NCBI GenBank assembly: GCA_963699055.1
Contig: CAVOTA010000002.1
Location: 806,001 to 870,000, forward strand
Direction: 5' to 3'
DNA length: 64,000 nt
Source of the DNA: Bog-756 sp963699055
Lineage (GTDB): Bacteria > Actinomycetota > Acidimicrobiia > Acidimicrobiales > RAAP-2
A program made the position numbers and the translations under genes. How positions within the stretch are numbered: the stretch's first letter is position 1; the number at the start of each line of letters is the position of its first letter. The notes under the pieces were generated by a model, which was given only the letters and a program-made list of their open reading frames with translations, was not told the DNA's origin and made no database searches. This document shows, one piece after another, positions 8,039 through 16,827 of this stretch.

Positions 8039-8938
8039 ATGACGCCCCCCGGTCTGCCGCAGCCACCACCTGTCGGAGCATCGGCGCTGCCGGCCGGCAC
8101 GTACGACGGGTCGGTGGTCGTCGTCACGGGCGGAGGGACCGGCCTGGGCAAGTCGATCGCCACCGAGTTCGGCCGGCTGGGTGCGTCGGTCGCCGTGGTG
8201 AGCCGCGACGAGGCGCACCGGGCGGCGGGGGTCGCCGCCGTCGAGGAGGCCGGCGGCCGGGCGCTCGGTGTCCCCTGCGACATCCGCGACGCGGACGCCA
8301 TCGCCGCCGCCTTCGACGCCGTCGAGTCGGGACTCGGTCCCGTCGACGCGGTGGTCAACAACGCGGCCGGCAACTTCCCCGTACCCGCCGAGGACATGAG
8401 TCCGAACGCGTGGCGCACCGTGGTCGACATCGTGCTCAACGGCACCTACCTGTGCTCCCGGGAGTTCGCCCGGCGTCTGATCCCGGCCGACCGCCCGGGC
8501 TCGATCGTCAACGTCGGTGCTTCCTACGCCTGGACCGGTGGGCCCGGATTCGCCCACTCGGCCGCGGCCAAGGCCGGGGTGAAGAACCTGGTGGAGACGC
8601 TGTCGGTCGAGTGGGCCCCGTACGGCATCCGGGTGAACGGGCTGGTCCCGGGCCTGATGCCCCACGAGGACGAGGTCGCCGCCATCGCCGCCGTGCCCGG
8701 CAAGTACGAGGGCCAGGACGACCGGGTGCCGGCCGGCCGGGTCGGCTACCCCCGCGAGCTCGCCTGGGCGGCCACCTACCTCTGCTCCCCCTACGCCGTC
8801 TACATCAGCGGCCACTCGCTGGTCGTCGACGGTGCCAACTGGCAGCGGCGGCACACCGTCCAGCCACCGTTCACCCCCATCCGCGAGCAGCTGGGCCGCG
8901 GTCCGTTCGGCGAGCCGGCCACCCCCCGCCCGACCTGA
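8039..8938 (+). CDS. Short-chain dehydrogenase/reductase (2,4-dienoyl-CoA reductase-like)
   Basis: 299 residues. The Rossmann motif is TGGGTGLG (~residues 31-38), NNAAG follows (~110), and the catalytic region has the Ser (NVGASYAW) and SAAAKAG, where the usual YxxxK Tyr is Ser. That, with the NNAAGNF motif, points to the peroxisomal-type 2,4-dienoyl-CoA reductase/trans-2-enoyl-CoA reductase branch, which also lacks this Tyr. Start: the ATG at 8039, with a -10-like hexamer just upstream. An enoyl-CoA hydratase-like gene follows 118 bp later, supporting a role in acyl-CoA metabolism. The cofactor is probably NADP(H). Confidence 0.75.
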   Translation: MTPPGLPQPPPVGASALPAGTYDGSVVVVTGGGTGLGKSIATEFGRLGASVAVVSRDEAHRAAGVAAVEEAGGRALGVPCDIRDADAIAAAFDAVESGLGPVDAVVNNAAGNFPVPAEDMSPNAWRTVVDIVLNGTYLCSREFARRLIPADRPGSIVNVGASYAWTGGPGFAHSAAAKAGVKNLVETLSVEWAPYGIRVNGLVPGLMPHEDEVAAIAAVPGKYEGQDDRVPAGRVGYPRELAWAATYLCSPYAVYISGHSLVVDGANWQRRHTVQPPFTPIREQLGRGPFGEPATPRPT

Positions 8939-9003
8939 CCCGCCCCCCGCCCGACCTGACCCGCCCCCCGCCCGGCCTGACTCGCCCCGCCCCGCCCGCC
9001 TGA
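8920..9003 (+). repeat. ~21-bp C-rich tandem repeat across a stop codon
   Basis: Three to four units of roughly CCGCCCCCCGCCCGACCTGA run in tandem from the last codons of the SDR into the intergenic space; the last is degenerate (23 bp). The first unit includes the SDR stop. Probably a slippage-prone array; no hairpin function is evident. Confidence 0.75.
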
Positions 9004-9056
9004 CCCGCCCACCCCCCACCCGGCCGATCTCACCCACCCCACCAAGGAGCACCGCC

Positions 9057-9896
9057 ATGACCGATCCCCGCGTGACCAGTGCCACCGACACCAGGCCTCC
9101 CCTGACCGATGCGGAGCGGGACCTGGTGCGCCTGGAGGTCGACGGGCCGATCGCGGTGATCACCAACAACCGGCCCGAGAAGCACAACGCCATGAGCGAC
9201 GAGATGGACCGTCGCCTGTGGGAGGTACTGGCCGAGGTCCACGAACTGCCGCAGCTGCGGGCGATCGTGTGGCGGGGCGAGGGCCGGTCGTTCTCGTCCG
9301 GCCGTGACACCGGGCAGATCGGGCTCCGGGTCGAGGACATCTCCGACCTGGAGTTCATCGAGCGCGGCCACCGTCCCACCCAGATGTTCCTGACCATGCC
9401 CTGTCCGATCATCTGCGCCCTCAAGGGCTGGGTCATCGGCGGTGCCTTCGAGCGGACCCTGCTGTGCGACATCCGGGTGGCCGCGGCCGGCACCCGGATG
9501 ATGCTCCCCGAGGTCGTCCACGGCGTCATCCCCGACTCGGGGGGCGTGGCCCGGCTGTTCCAGATGGCCGGACACGGGGTGGCCGCCGACCTGGCCCTGA
9601 CCGGGCGGGTCATGACGGCGGAGGAGGCCTACGGCCACGGGATCGTCAGCCGCCTGGTGGCCGACGAGGCCGAGCTCGACGCCGTGACCATGTCCATGGC
9701 CGAGACCATCGCCTCGGCTCCCGCCTTCACCGTCAAGATGGCCCGGCGCACCTTGGCGAACCTCTCCCGCGACGAGGTGCAGCGATCGATCGACGACGAG
9801 GCGCTCGAGCAGTCGATGGTCTTCGCCTCCGACGACTACGCCGAGATGAAGTCGGCACGGGCCGAGGAGCGGGTGCCCCACTACCGGAGGCGCTGA
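9057..9896 (+). CDS. Enoyl-CoA hydratase/isomerase family protein
   Basis: 279 residues, usual crotonase length. Visible features: ITNNRPEKHNAMSDEM (substrate-binding start), an oxyanion-hole region SFSSGRDTGQI, KGWVIGGAFERTLLCD and LPEVVHGVIPDSGGVARL. The two positions used as catalytic Glu in hydratases are both Glu here (AFER and LPEV), so hydratase chemistry is plausible. AAGGAG at 9043-9048 sets the ATG start. The gene follows the SDR across the C-rich repeat array; the pair may act on the same acyl-CoA. Confidence 0.8.
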   Translation: MTDPRVTSATDTRPPLTDAERDLVRLEVDGPIAVITNNRPEKHNAMSDEMDRRLWEVLAEVHELPQLRAIVWRGEGRSFSSGRDTGQIGLRVEDISDLEFIERGHRPTQMFLTMPCPIICALKGWVIGGAFERTLLCDIRVAAAGTRMMLPEVVHGVIPDSGGVARLFQMAGHGVAADLALTGRVMTAEEAYGHGIVSRLVADEAELDAVTMSMAETIASAPAFTVKMARRTLANLSRDEVQRSIDDEALEQSMVFASDDYAEMKSARAEERVPHYRRR

Positions 9897-10019
9897 GCCC
9901 CTCCGGGTCACCGCCGGCGGACGGGGGACGACCCGGACCCGGCCCCCGCCCCGGGCGTGTAGAACGGTGCGGGCGGCGTCACGGGAACCCGCCCGCCACG
10001 ACCGCGAGCGGAGGCACCC

Positions 10020-10919
10020 ATGGCCGACACCACGACACGATCGCCCAAGCCGGTCCGTTCCAGCGGCACCTACACCTTCGGGGTGGGGTCGGCCGGGGCC
10101 ACCACGGTCCACCGGCTCGGCTTCGGCGCCATGCAGATCACCGGCGACGGGGTCTGGGGCGAACCCGCCGACCGCGACGAGTGCATCCGGGTGCTGCGCC
10201 GGGCGGTCGAGATGGGCGTCGACCTCATCGACACCGCCGACTCCTACGGGCCCGAGGTCAGCGAACGGCTGATCGCCGAGGCGCTCCATCCCTACCCCGA
10301 GGGTCTGGTCATCGCCACCAAGGCCGGACTCACCCGACAGGGACCCGGGCGGTGGCTGCCCGTCGGCCGACCCGAGTACCTCCGCCAGCAGTGCGAGCTC
10401 AGCCTCCGCCGGCTGGACGTCGAGCGGATCGACCTGTTCCAGCTGCACCGGATCGATCCCAAGGTGCCGGCCGATGAGCAGTTCGGCCTGCTGGCCGACC
10501 TCGTGACCGAGGGGAAGGTGGCTCACGTCGGGCTGTCCCAGGTGTCGGTGGCCGAGCTCCGGGCGGCCCAGGCCGTGGTGCCGGTCGTGTCGGTCCAGAA
10601 CCTGTTCAACCTCACCAACCGCACGTCGGCCGACGTGCTGGCGCACTGCACGGCCACGGGCATCGGGTTCATCCCGTGGTTTCCGGTGGCGTCGGGCGCC
10701 CTGGCCGGTCCGGACTCGCCGGTGGCGGGCGTCGTCGTCGAAACGGGGGCCACGCCCACCCAGGTCGCCCTGGCCTGGCTGCTCCAGCACTCGCCGGTCC
10801 TGCTCCCCATCCCGGGGACGAAGTCGCTCACCCACCTCGAGGAGAACTGCGAGGCGGCCACCCTCCAGCTGACCGACGCGCAGGTGGCCGCCCTCGACGC
10901 CGTCCACGCCGCCTCGTAG
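10020..10919 (+). CDS. Aldo/keto reductase family oxidoreductase
   Basis: 299 residues. AKR hallmarks: LGFGAMQITG near the N-terminus, DLIDTADSYGPEVSERLIAEAL (catalytic Asp and Tyr), VIATKAG (catalytic Lys), DLFQLHRID (His) and, C-terminally, PIPGTKSLTHLEEN (NADPH phosphate-binding region). All tetrad residues are present. GGAGG at 10010-10014 precedes the ATG. Substrate unknown. It is convergent with the P450 gene and shares a hairpin with it. Confidence 0.85.
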   Translation: MADTTTRSPKPVRSSGTYTFGVGSAGATTVHRLGFGAMQITGDGVWGEPADRDECIRVLRRAVEMGVDLIDTADSYGPEVSERLIAEALHPYPEGLVIATKAGLTRQGPGRWLPVGRPEYLRQQCELSLRRLDVERIDLFQLHRIDPKVPADEQFGLLADLVTEGKVAHVGLSQVSVAELRAAQAVVPVVSVQNLFNLTNRTSADVLAHCTATGIGFIPWFPVASGALAGPDSPVAGVVVETGATPTQVALAWLLQHSPVLLPIPGTKSLTHLEENCEAATLQLTDAQVAALDAVHAAS

Positions 10920-10963
10920 GGACCGATCCCGCCCCGGCCGGGGCCGGGGGCCCGGCGTCCCTA
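10917..10963. terminator. Bidirectional hairpin formed from the two facing stop codons
   Basis: TAGGGAC (10917-10923) pairs exactly with GTCCCTA (10957-10963). The TAG on one side is the stop of the aldo/keto reductase and the complementary end is the stop of the P450. Inside is a 14-nt palindrome GCCCCGGCCGGGGC (10931-10944). The symmetric GC-rich stem between convergent genes suggests a shared terminator; there is no U-tract. Confidence 0.5.
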
Positions 10964-12178
10964 CCGCGGGCCGAACACCACCGGCGCCGACCGCACGCCG
11001 GCGATGATCGGGGATGCCGTGCGCACCACCGGACCCGCCGGCTCGATCGAGCCGAACCGGGTCAGCAGCTCCTCCAGCAGGATGCGACCCTCCACCCGGG
11101 CCAACACGGCCCCGATGCAGAAGTGGGCCCCGAACCCGAAGGCCACGTGCGGGTTGGGGTCGCGGGCGGCGTCGAAGTCCGCCGCCGTCGGACCGAACAC
11201 CGATTCGTCACGGTTGGCCGACGCGTAGAGCATCAGCACCGGGTCGCCGGCCCCCAGGGTCCGTCCGCCGAGGTCGACCTCGCGGGTGGTGGTCCGCATG
11301 AAGGCGACCACCGGGGTGGTCCAGCGCAGCATCTCCTCCACGGCGAGGGGCAGGGCCCGTGCCGTGCCGGCCGCGGCGCGGCCCACGAGACCCTCCCACG
11401 AGCCCGGGCGGTCGGCGAAGGCGACCAGGCCGCCGGACATCATGTTCCGCGTCGTCTCGTTCCCGGCGACGAGCAGCTGCACCAGGAACATGCCGAGCTC
11501 GTCGTCGGTGAGCCGGTCCCCGTCGACGTCGGCCGCCGCCAGCTCGCTGATGATGTCGTCACGCGGGGCAGCCCGGCGGTCGGCCGCCGCGGCCAGCAGG
11601 TACCCGACCATGTCGGCCCCGAGCCGCGCCCGTTCCTCCTCCGGCCAGTCCGTTGCCCCGGGGATGGCCGCCTCCGACCACCGGAAGAAGGTCGGCCACT
11701 CGTCCTCGGGCACGCCCAGCAGGTCGCTGATGACCTGGAGCGGCAGCGGCACGGCGAGGTCGGCGACCACGTCGACGGGCACCCCGGGCTCGAGTGCGTC
11801 GACCAGGGCCCGGGCCCGCCGGCGGATCCCGCCCTCGAGGGCCCGCATGTAGGAGGGCCGGAACCCGGGCTGCACCAGGTTGCGGTAGCGGGTGTGGTCC
11901 GGGGGGTCGGTGTGCATCATGGTCGGCGGCGAGGGGTACTCGGTGCCGATCTCGAAGGTCATGATGCCCTTGGACGAGCAGTACGTGGCCGGGTCGCGCG
12001 CCACCTCGACCACCTCGGCATGGCGACTCAGCATCCATAGCCCGAGGGTGTCGTTCCGGGCCACCGGTGCCTCGGCCCGCAGCCGGGCGTAGAGCGGGTA
12101 CGGGTCGCCGGCGTAGACGGCGGGGTCGAGCAGCGGGTCGGTGAGGGCCGTCTCGTCGACGGCGCCGGTGGCCGTCAC
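10961..12178 (-). CDS. Cytochrome P450
   Basis: 405 residues from the GTG at 12178. The soluble bacterial class is shown by the I-helix LLVAGNETTRNMMSG, the ExxR pair EEMLRW, and the haem loop FGFGAHFCIG with the proximal Cys. MMHTDPPDHTRYRNLV is the C-helix region. It resembles actinobacterial CYP125/CYP142/CYP124-like enzymes that oxidise steroids, terpenes or fatty chains; the exact subfamily cannot be set. The start overlaps (GTGA) the stop of an 18-codon ORF that carries the strong ribosome binding site. No ferredoxin gene is adjacent. Confidence 0.85.
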   Translation of the reverse strand: MTATGAVDETALTDPLLDPAVYAGDPYPLYARLRAEAPVARNDTLGLWMLSRHAEVVEVARDPATYCSSKGIMTFEIGTEYPSPPTMMHTDPPDHTRYRNLVQPGFRPSYMRALEGGIRRRARALVDALEPGVPVDVVADLAVPLPLQVISDLLGVPEDEWPTFFRWSEAAIPGATDWPEEERARLGADMVGYLLAAAADRRAAPRDDIISELAAADVDGDRLTDDELGMFLVQLLVAGNETTRNMMSGGLVAFADRPGSWEGLVGRAAAGTARALPLAVEEMLRWTTPVVAFMRTTTREVDLGGRTLGAGDPVLMLYASANRDESVFGPTAADFDAARDPNPHVAFGFGAHFCIGAVLARVEGRILLEELLTRFGSIEPAGPVVRTASPIIAGVRSAPVVFGPR

Positions 12179-12231
12179 CGCGGCACCCGGCCGGCGGCGC
12201 GGCGGACGACGTGCGCATGGGGACTGGTCAT
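12175..12231 (-). CDS. 18-codon leader ORF coupled to the P450
   Basis: A very short ATG frame (MTSPHAHVVRRAAGRVPR) sits behind GGGAGGGAG 5 nt upstream, the best ribosome binding site in this stretch. Its TGA overlaps the P450 GTG by GTGA. This suggests a translated leader that hands ribosomes to the P450 gene. A single frameshift in the P450 N-terminus could give the same picture. Confidence 0.35.
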   Translation of the reverse strand: MTSPHAHVVRRAAGRVPR

Positions 12232-12407
12232 CGTGGCTCCCTCCCGATCGGCGCACCGGCCCTCGTGGGTGCCCGACCACCCGGGCGACGCACAGCGGGA
12301 CCGGCGCGGTCGTGGTCAGTCTGCCCGATCACCCCGTGGTGCGCCATCACCCGCCGCCCGCCCCGCCCGGCCGTCGACCGGGCCCCGTCCCGGGTGCGGG
12401 CCGCCGG

Positions 12408-12953
12408 TCAGGCCGGGCCGTAGGGGCCGATGCGCTGGTCGGGGCTGGTGTCGACGACGACCTGTCCGTTGGTGGCGACGTAGGACGTCCACTCCGTGCC
12501 CGTCCACCACCGGTAGTGGAACCGTCCGCTCGGGTCGGCCTGCCACGACGGCGGGGCGGCCGAGGTCGCCGGCGCCGGAGCGGTGGGGGCAGCCGGCGGT
12601 GGCGGCGGGGTCGGCGCCCGGTCGCCGCCGCCCGCGGGGCGGGGGTAGGCCGGGAAGTCCGAGCCGGCGCTGCGGGGCGGAGGCGGGGTCACCGCCGCCC
12701 GGCCGTAGGCGTCGAACGTGGGCGTCGGGCCCTGGGCGGCACGGCGCACCTCGGCCCGGTGGGCGAACAGGAACAGGACGAGACCGACCAGCCAGCTGAG
12801 GAACCAGAACAGCGCCCAGACGAGCGACGGGAGGCCCCACGGGGTGCGGCCGAGCTTGCGCCGGTCCGCCTCGGACAGGACGTAGCCCAGCACGGCCGCC
12901 ACGACCGCGAACACGAGGACGAGCGCCGTCTCGGAACTGCTGAGCTTCAGCAC
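12408..12953 (-). CDS. Two-TM protein with C-terminal DUF2510-like domain
   Basis: 181 residues. Two transmembrane helices (~9-27 and ~44-63, the latter WALFWFLSWLVGLVLFLFA) are followed by a Pro/Ala-rich linker (~85-130) and a short C-terminal module, PSWQADPSGRFHYRWWTGTEWT, typical of actinobacterial DUF2510 (W-DP-G--R-W-G--WT). The start is the GTG at 12953, 6 nt after a TAGGCT -10 hexamer. It is divergent from the FAD oxidase, with both promoters between them. Function unknown; such proteins are usually accessory membrane proteins. Confidence 0.65.
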   Translation of the reverse strand: MLKLSSSETALVLVFAVVAAVLGYVLSEADRRKLGRTPWGLPSLVWALFWFLSWLVGLVLFLFAHRAEVRRAAQGPTPTFDAYGRAAVTPPPPRSAGSDFPAYPRPAGGGDRAPTPPPPPAAPTAPAPATSAAPPSWQADPSGRFHYRWWTGTEWTSYVATNGQVVVDTSPDQRIGPYGPA

Positions 12954-12959
12954 CGGGCC

Positions 12960-12965
12960 AGCCTA
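12960..12965 (-). promoter_or_regulatory. -10 hexamer TAGGCT, leaderless
   Basis: On the minus strand TAGGCT ends 6 nt before the GTG at 12953 of the DUF2510-like gene. Confidence 0.55.
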
Positions 12966-13025
12966 CGCCCTGGGGGCGACGTCCCGGTGAGCCGCCGACC
13001 CCTGCCGCCCCGGCACGGCCAGGGC

Positions 13026-13031
13026 TACGTT
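13026..13031 (+). promoter_or_regulatory. -10 hexamer TACGTT, leaderless
   Basis: TACGTT ends 6 nt before the GTG at 13038 of the FAD-linked oxidase. With the opposite-strand hexamer at 12960-12965 it forms a compact divergent promoter pair. Confidence 0.55.
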
Positions 13032-13037
13032 GGCGCC

Positions 13038-14750
13038 GTGACCGCTCCCGACCCTGCCCGCCCCGATCCTGGCGCCCGGGCCGGCGCCGGCGACCCGTCC
13101 GGCGGGCGCACGCGATCGTGGCAGGCCTGGGGCTGGGAGCAGTCGGCGGCCACCGACGAGCAGACCGGTCGGCTGGCCGCCGCGCTGGCCGCCCGGTTCG
13201 GGATCGAGCCGCCGGCGGCCGAGGTCCCGGTGGCCCTGGCGGACATCGAGCTCCCGGCGCCCCGGGTCACCCCGCCCGACGCCCTCGCCGCCCTGTGCTC
13301 GACCGACCGGCGGGACCGCGCCGCGCACACCTACGGACGCTCCTACCGTGACGTCGTCCGGCTCCTGCGCGGCGACCTCCCGCACCCGCCCGACCTGGTG
13401 GCCCACCCCGCCGACGAGGCGGACGTGGTGGCCCTGCTCGACTGGTGCGCGTCGTCGGGCGTCGCCGCCATCCCCTTCGGCGGCGGCTCCTCGGTCGTCG
13501 GCGGGGTGGAGGCCGACGTGGGCGACGCCTACCGCGGGGTGCTGTCGCTCGACCTCACCCGTCTGGACCGGGTGGTCGAGATCGACCGGGTGAGCCGCGC
13601 CGCCCGCATCCAGGCGGGTGCCCTCGGCCCGGTGCTCGAGGCCCAGCTCCGCCCCCACGGCCTGACGCTCCGCCACTACCCGCAGTCGTTCGAGTTCTCG
13701 ACCCTCGGCGGCTGGCTGGCCACCCGGGCCGGCGGCCACTTCGCCACGGTGTACACCCACATCGACGACCTCTGCGAGTCGCTGCGGGTGGTCACCCCGT
13801 CGGGGACCACCGAGTCGCGCCGGCTGCCAGGGTCGGGCGCCGGACCGTCGCCCGACCGCCTGTTCCTCGGCTCGGAGGGCGCACTGGGGGTGATCACCGA
13901 GGCGTGGATGCGCCTGCAGGACCGGCCCCGGTGGAAGACGTCGGCCGGGGTCGAGTTCCCCCGGCTCGCCGACGGTGCCGCCGCGGTCCGGGCGCTCGCC
14001 CAGTCCGGCCTGTTCCCGGTGAACTGCCGCCTGCTCGACGCCGGCGAGGCGATGCTGTCCGCCACCCTCTCCCCCGGTGCCGGCGCACTCCTGGTCCTCG
14101 GCTTCGAGTCGGCCGACCACCCGGTCGACGTGCCGATGGCCCGGGCGCTGGAGCTGTGCCGCGACCACGGGGGCACGTTGCCGGCGCCAGCGTCCTCGAC
14201 CGACGGCGGCGTGCCCGGTGCGCCGGGCCAGAGCCCCCGCCCGGACGGCGCCGACACCCGGGCCGGTCGTGACGGCGCCGCCGGCGAGTGGCGCAACTCG
14301 TTCCTGCGGGCCCCCTACACCCGCGACGCGCTGGTGCGGCTCGGGGTCATCTGCGAGACGTTCGAGACGGCCTGCACCTGGGACCGCTTCGACGAGCTCC
14401 ATGCGTCGGTGACGGCCGCGGTCGAGGACGCCCTGGCGAGGATCTGCGGCGCGGGGTGGGTGACCTGCCGGTTCACCCACGCCTACCCCGACGGCGTCGC
14501 CCCCTACTTCAGCGTGCTGGCACCGGGCCGCCGGGGGTCGGAGCTGTCCCAGTGGGCCGAGATCAAGGCGGCGGCGTCCGAGGCGCTGCTGGCGGCCGGT
14601 GGGACCATCACCCACCACCATGCCGTGGGCAGGGACCACCGCCCGTGGTACGACCGCCAGCGCCCGGACGTGTTCGCGGCGGCGCTCCGTGCCGCCAAGT
14701 CGGCGGTGGACCCGGCCGGCATCATGAACCCCGGGGTCCTGGTGGACTGA
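13038..14750 (+). CDS. FAD-linked oxidase, alkyl-DHAP-synthase-like
   Basis: 570 residues. The FAD-binding type 4 (PCMH) domain has IPFGGGSSVVGGVE and, further on, YPQSFEFSTLGGWLATRAGG and FLGSEGALGVITEAW. The C-terminal half ends with TITHHHAVGRDHRPWY and the usual DPAGIMNPGVL. These are features of alkyldihydroxyacetonephosphate synthase (AGPS) and its bacterial relatives, which swap an acyl for an alkyl group in ether-lipid synthesis, though many bacterial members oxidise other substrates. A Pro/Gly-rich insert (~395-425) is unusual. The GTG start at 13038 follows a TACGTT hexamer by 6 nt. Confidence 0.75.
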   Translation: MTAPDPARPDPGARAGAGDPSGGRTRSWQAWGWEQSAATDEQTGRLAAALAARFGIEPPAAEVPVALADIELPAPRVTPPDALAALCSTDRRDRAAHTYGRSYRDVVRLLRGDLPHPPDLVAHPADEADVVALLDWCASSGVAAIPFGGGSSVVGGVEADVGDAYRGVLSLDLTRLDRVVEIDRVSRAARIQAGALGPVLEAQLRPHGLTLRHYPQSFEFSTLGGWLATRAGGHFATVYTHIDDLCESLRVVTPSGTTESRRLPGSGAGPSPDRLFLGSEGALGVITEAWMRLQDRPRWKTSAGVEFPRLADGAAAVRALAQSGLFPVNCRLLDAGEAMLSATLSPGAGALLVLGFESADHPVDVPMARALELCRDHGGTLPAPASSTDGGVPGAPGQSPRPDGADTRAGRDGAAGEWRNSFLRAPYTRDALVRLGVICETFETACTWDRFDELHASVTAAVEDALARICGAGWVTCRFTHAYPDGVAPYFSVLAPGRRGSELSQWAEIKAAASEALLAAGGTITHHHAVGRDHRPWYDRQRPDVFAAALRAAKSAVDPAGIMNPGVLVD

Positions 14751-14809
14751 GATCCGCCCGGGCACGGCCCGCCCGGGTCGAGATCCCGGGATCCCCACCC
14801 GACCGACGG

Positions 14810-14815
14810 TAGCGT
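14810..14815 (+). promoter_or_regulatory. -10 hexamer TAGCGT, leaderless
   Basis: TAGCGT ends 6 nt before the ATG at 14822 of the sugar porter. Confidence 0.55.
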
Positions 14816-14821
14816 CGACCC

Positions 14822-16324
14822 ATGCCTGACGACGCCCCGCCCGCGCCGCCGCCCGGTGGGACGGCCGCCGCGCCGTCTTCGGGAGTGACGGCCGCCGCGC
14901 CGCCCGGGGACGGGCGACGGCCCCTCACCCGTACGCTGGTGGCGGTCGGTGCCGTCATCATGCTGGCCGGGGTGCTCTTCGGCTACGACCAGGGCGTCAT
15001 CTCGGGTGCGCTGGACGGGATCCAGAAGGATTTCCACGTCAGCACCTTCCTCCTGGAGGTCATCACCAGCTGGGTGACCCTGGGCGCCATGGGCGGCGCC
15101 CTGGTGGCCGGGGCCCTGGCCGACCGGCTGGGCCGGCGGGTGACCATCCTGCTGGCCTCCGGCCTGTTCACCGTGGGCGCCCTGGTCGAGGCGTTCGCCC
15201 CGGGCTCCTTCGTCCTCGTCCTCGGCCGCCTCGTGGTGGGGTTCGGGGTGGGTGTCGCCTCGGTGGCCGCCCCGCTGTACGCCGCCGAGATGGCCCCCAC
15301 CCGCCTGCGGGGCCGGTTCGTCTCGCTCTACCAGCTGGCCATCACCATGGGGATCTTCGTCGCCTACCTGGTCGACTACGTCCTCAGCCACACCAGCGGG
15401 TGGCGCCTCATGCTCGGCGTCTCGGCCGTGCCCGCCGTGCTGCTGGTGTTCGCCGTGCTGCCGCTGTCCGACTCGCCCCGCTGGTACATGCAGGTGGGCC
15501 GGCGGTCCGACGCCGAGGGCGCGCTGCGGCGGGTCACCGGGTCCGACGACGTGACGGAGGCGCTCGACGACGTCCAGGCCGTCATCGACGAGGAGTCCGC
15601 CCACGCCGCCGGCTGGAGGACCGTGTTCGCCCCCCAGTGGCGCCGGCCCCTGGTCATCGGGGTGGCACTGGCCGTGCTCCAGCAGTTGACCGGCATCAAC
15701 GCCATCATCTACTACGCCAACCAGATCTTCGCCGCCGCCGGGTTCACCTCGCCGCAGTCGCAGAGCCTGGCCACGCTGTGGGCCGTCGGCGCGGTCAACG
15801 TGTTCGCCACCTTCGTCGCCGTGGCGTGGGTCGACCGGTTCGGCCGCAAGCCGCTGCTCTTCATCGGCACGACGGGCATGGGCATCAGCCTCGTCGTGGT
15901 CGGTGCGATGTTCCTCCGGCTGTCCAAGGTCGACCCCGGGACCACCACCCGTGCCGCCACGACCGGCGAGGGGCTGATCACCCTGGTGGCGCTCGTCGTC
16001 TTCATCGCCTGCTTCGCGTTCTCACTGGGACCGATCGTGTGGACGATCATCAACGAGATCTTCCCGTCCCACGTGCGGGGCAAGGCGGTCTCGGTGGCCA
16101 CGGCGGCCAACTGGTTCGCCGCCTGGCTCGTCGCCCAATTCTTCCTCACCCTGGTCGACCTCATCACCACGACGGGCGTCTTCTGGCTGTTCGCGGCGTT
16201 CTGCGCCGTCACCTTCGTCTTCGTCCGCCGCTACGTCCCCGAGACGAAGGGCAAGAGCCTCGAGACCATCCAGTCGATGTGGGGCGACCCGGACGCGCTG
16301 GCCGCGGCCATGGCCGAGCAGTAG
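14822..16324 (+). CDS. MFS sugar porter
   Basis: 500 residues, 12 predicted helices after a ~40-residue Pro/Ala-rich cytoplasmic tail. Sugar-porter signatures are intact: GYDQGVISGAL in TM1, DRLGRR between TM2 and TM3, LQQLTGINAIIYYANQIF in TM7, DRFGRKPLL between TM8 and TM9, and PETKGKSLE after TM12. It is likely a proton:sugar symporter of the GLUT/XylE type; the sugar cannot be told. Transcription probably starts at its ATG. Confidence 0.88.
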   Translation: MPDDAPPAPPPGGTAAAPSSGVTAAAPPGDGRRPLTRTLVAVGAVIMLAGVLFGYDQGVISGALDGIQKDFHVSTFLLEVITSWVTLGAMGGALVAGALADRLGRRVTILLASGLFTVGALVEAFAPGSFVLVLGRLVVGFGVGVASVAAPLYAAEMAPTRLRGRFVSLYQLAITMGIFVAYLVDYVLSHTSGWRLMLGVSAVPAVLLVFAVLPLSDSPRWYMQVGRRSDAEGALRRVTGSDDVTEALDDVQAVIDEESAHAAGWRTVFAPQWRRPLVIGVALAVLQQLTGINAIIYYANQIFAAAGFTSPQSQSLATLWAVGAVNVFATFVAVAWVDRFGRKPLLFIGTTGMGISLVVVGAMFLRLSKVDPGTTTRAATTGEGLITLVALVVFIACFAFSLGPIVWTIINEIFPSHVRGKAVSVATAANWFAAWLVAQFFLTLVDLITTTGVFWLFAAFCAVTFVFVRRYVPETKGKSLETIQSMWGDPDALAAAMAEQ

Positions 16325-16345
16325 CCCGGTGGTCGCCGTCCGGGG

Positions 16346-16720
16346 TCAGTCGAGCGACTCGGCCTCGCGGATCGACCGGTTGGCCAGCTGGCGGGTGATG
16401 GCCCACAGGCGCTCGACGTCCTCCACCGCCATGCCCTCGGACCGGCCGAGCGCGATCAGGCGCAGGCGCGCCCGATGGCGGAGCCGCTCGTAGTTGAGGA
16501 GCGAGTCCGTCAGCCGGGGACGCCAGGACGGCGACCCGGCCGACTCCATGACACCGACCAGCGGATCGGAGCGTCCGATCCCGTCGATGATGGCCCGGCA
16601 CGCCTCGACGTGGCCGCCGAGGTCCTGGCGCAGCACCTCGGCCGCCTCGAGCAGGCGCCCCATCTCCTCGAGCGCCTGTGCCCGCAGGTCGGGCGGTGCC
16701 CCGCCGGCCTCGTCGGTCAT
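16346..16720 (-). CDS. Conserved hypothetical protein
   Basis: 124 residues from the ATG at 16720 (an upstream in-frame start at 16756 is possible). Mostly alpha-helical and charged: EEMGRLLEAAEVLRQDL, then NYERLRHRARLRLIALGRSEGMAVEDVERLWAI. No signal peptide, transmembrane segment or known motif. It is convergent with the sugar porter, with stops 21 bp apart, and divergent from the lipoprotein gene. The family is not recognised. Confidence 0.55.
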   Translation of the reverse strand: MTDEAGGAPPDLRAQALEEMGRLLEAAEVLRQDLGGHVEACRAIIDGIGRSDPLVGVMESAGSPSWRPRLTDSLLNYERLRHRARLRLIALGRSEGMAVEDVERLWAITRQLANRSIREAESLD

Positions 16721-16827
16721 GTCCGCGATGGTGCCCTGCCGACGGGTCGGACGCAACTGCCCTGCCTGGTGGGCCCTGGCCGGAGGTGGTCCTCACCCCG
16801 CGGCCCTGGAGGGGGGAAGATGGAGGG

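Noticed and set aside
8920..9003. CRISPR-like array
   Set aside because: Units are contiguous with no spacers; the array at 23110-23162 is likewise a simple tandem repeat.
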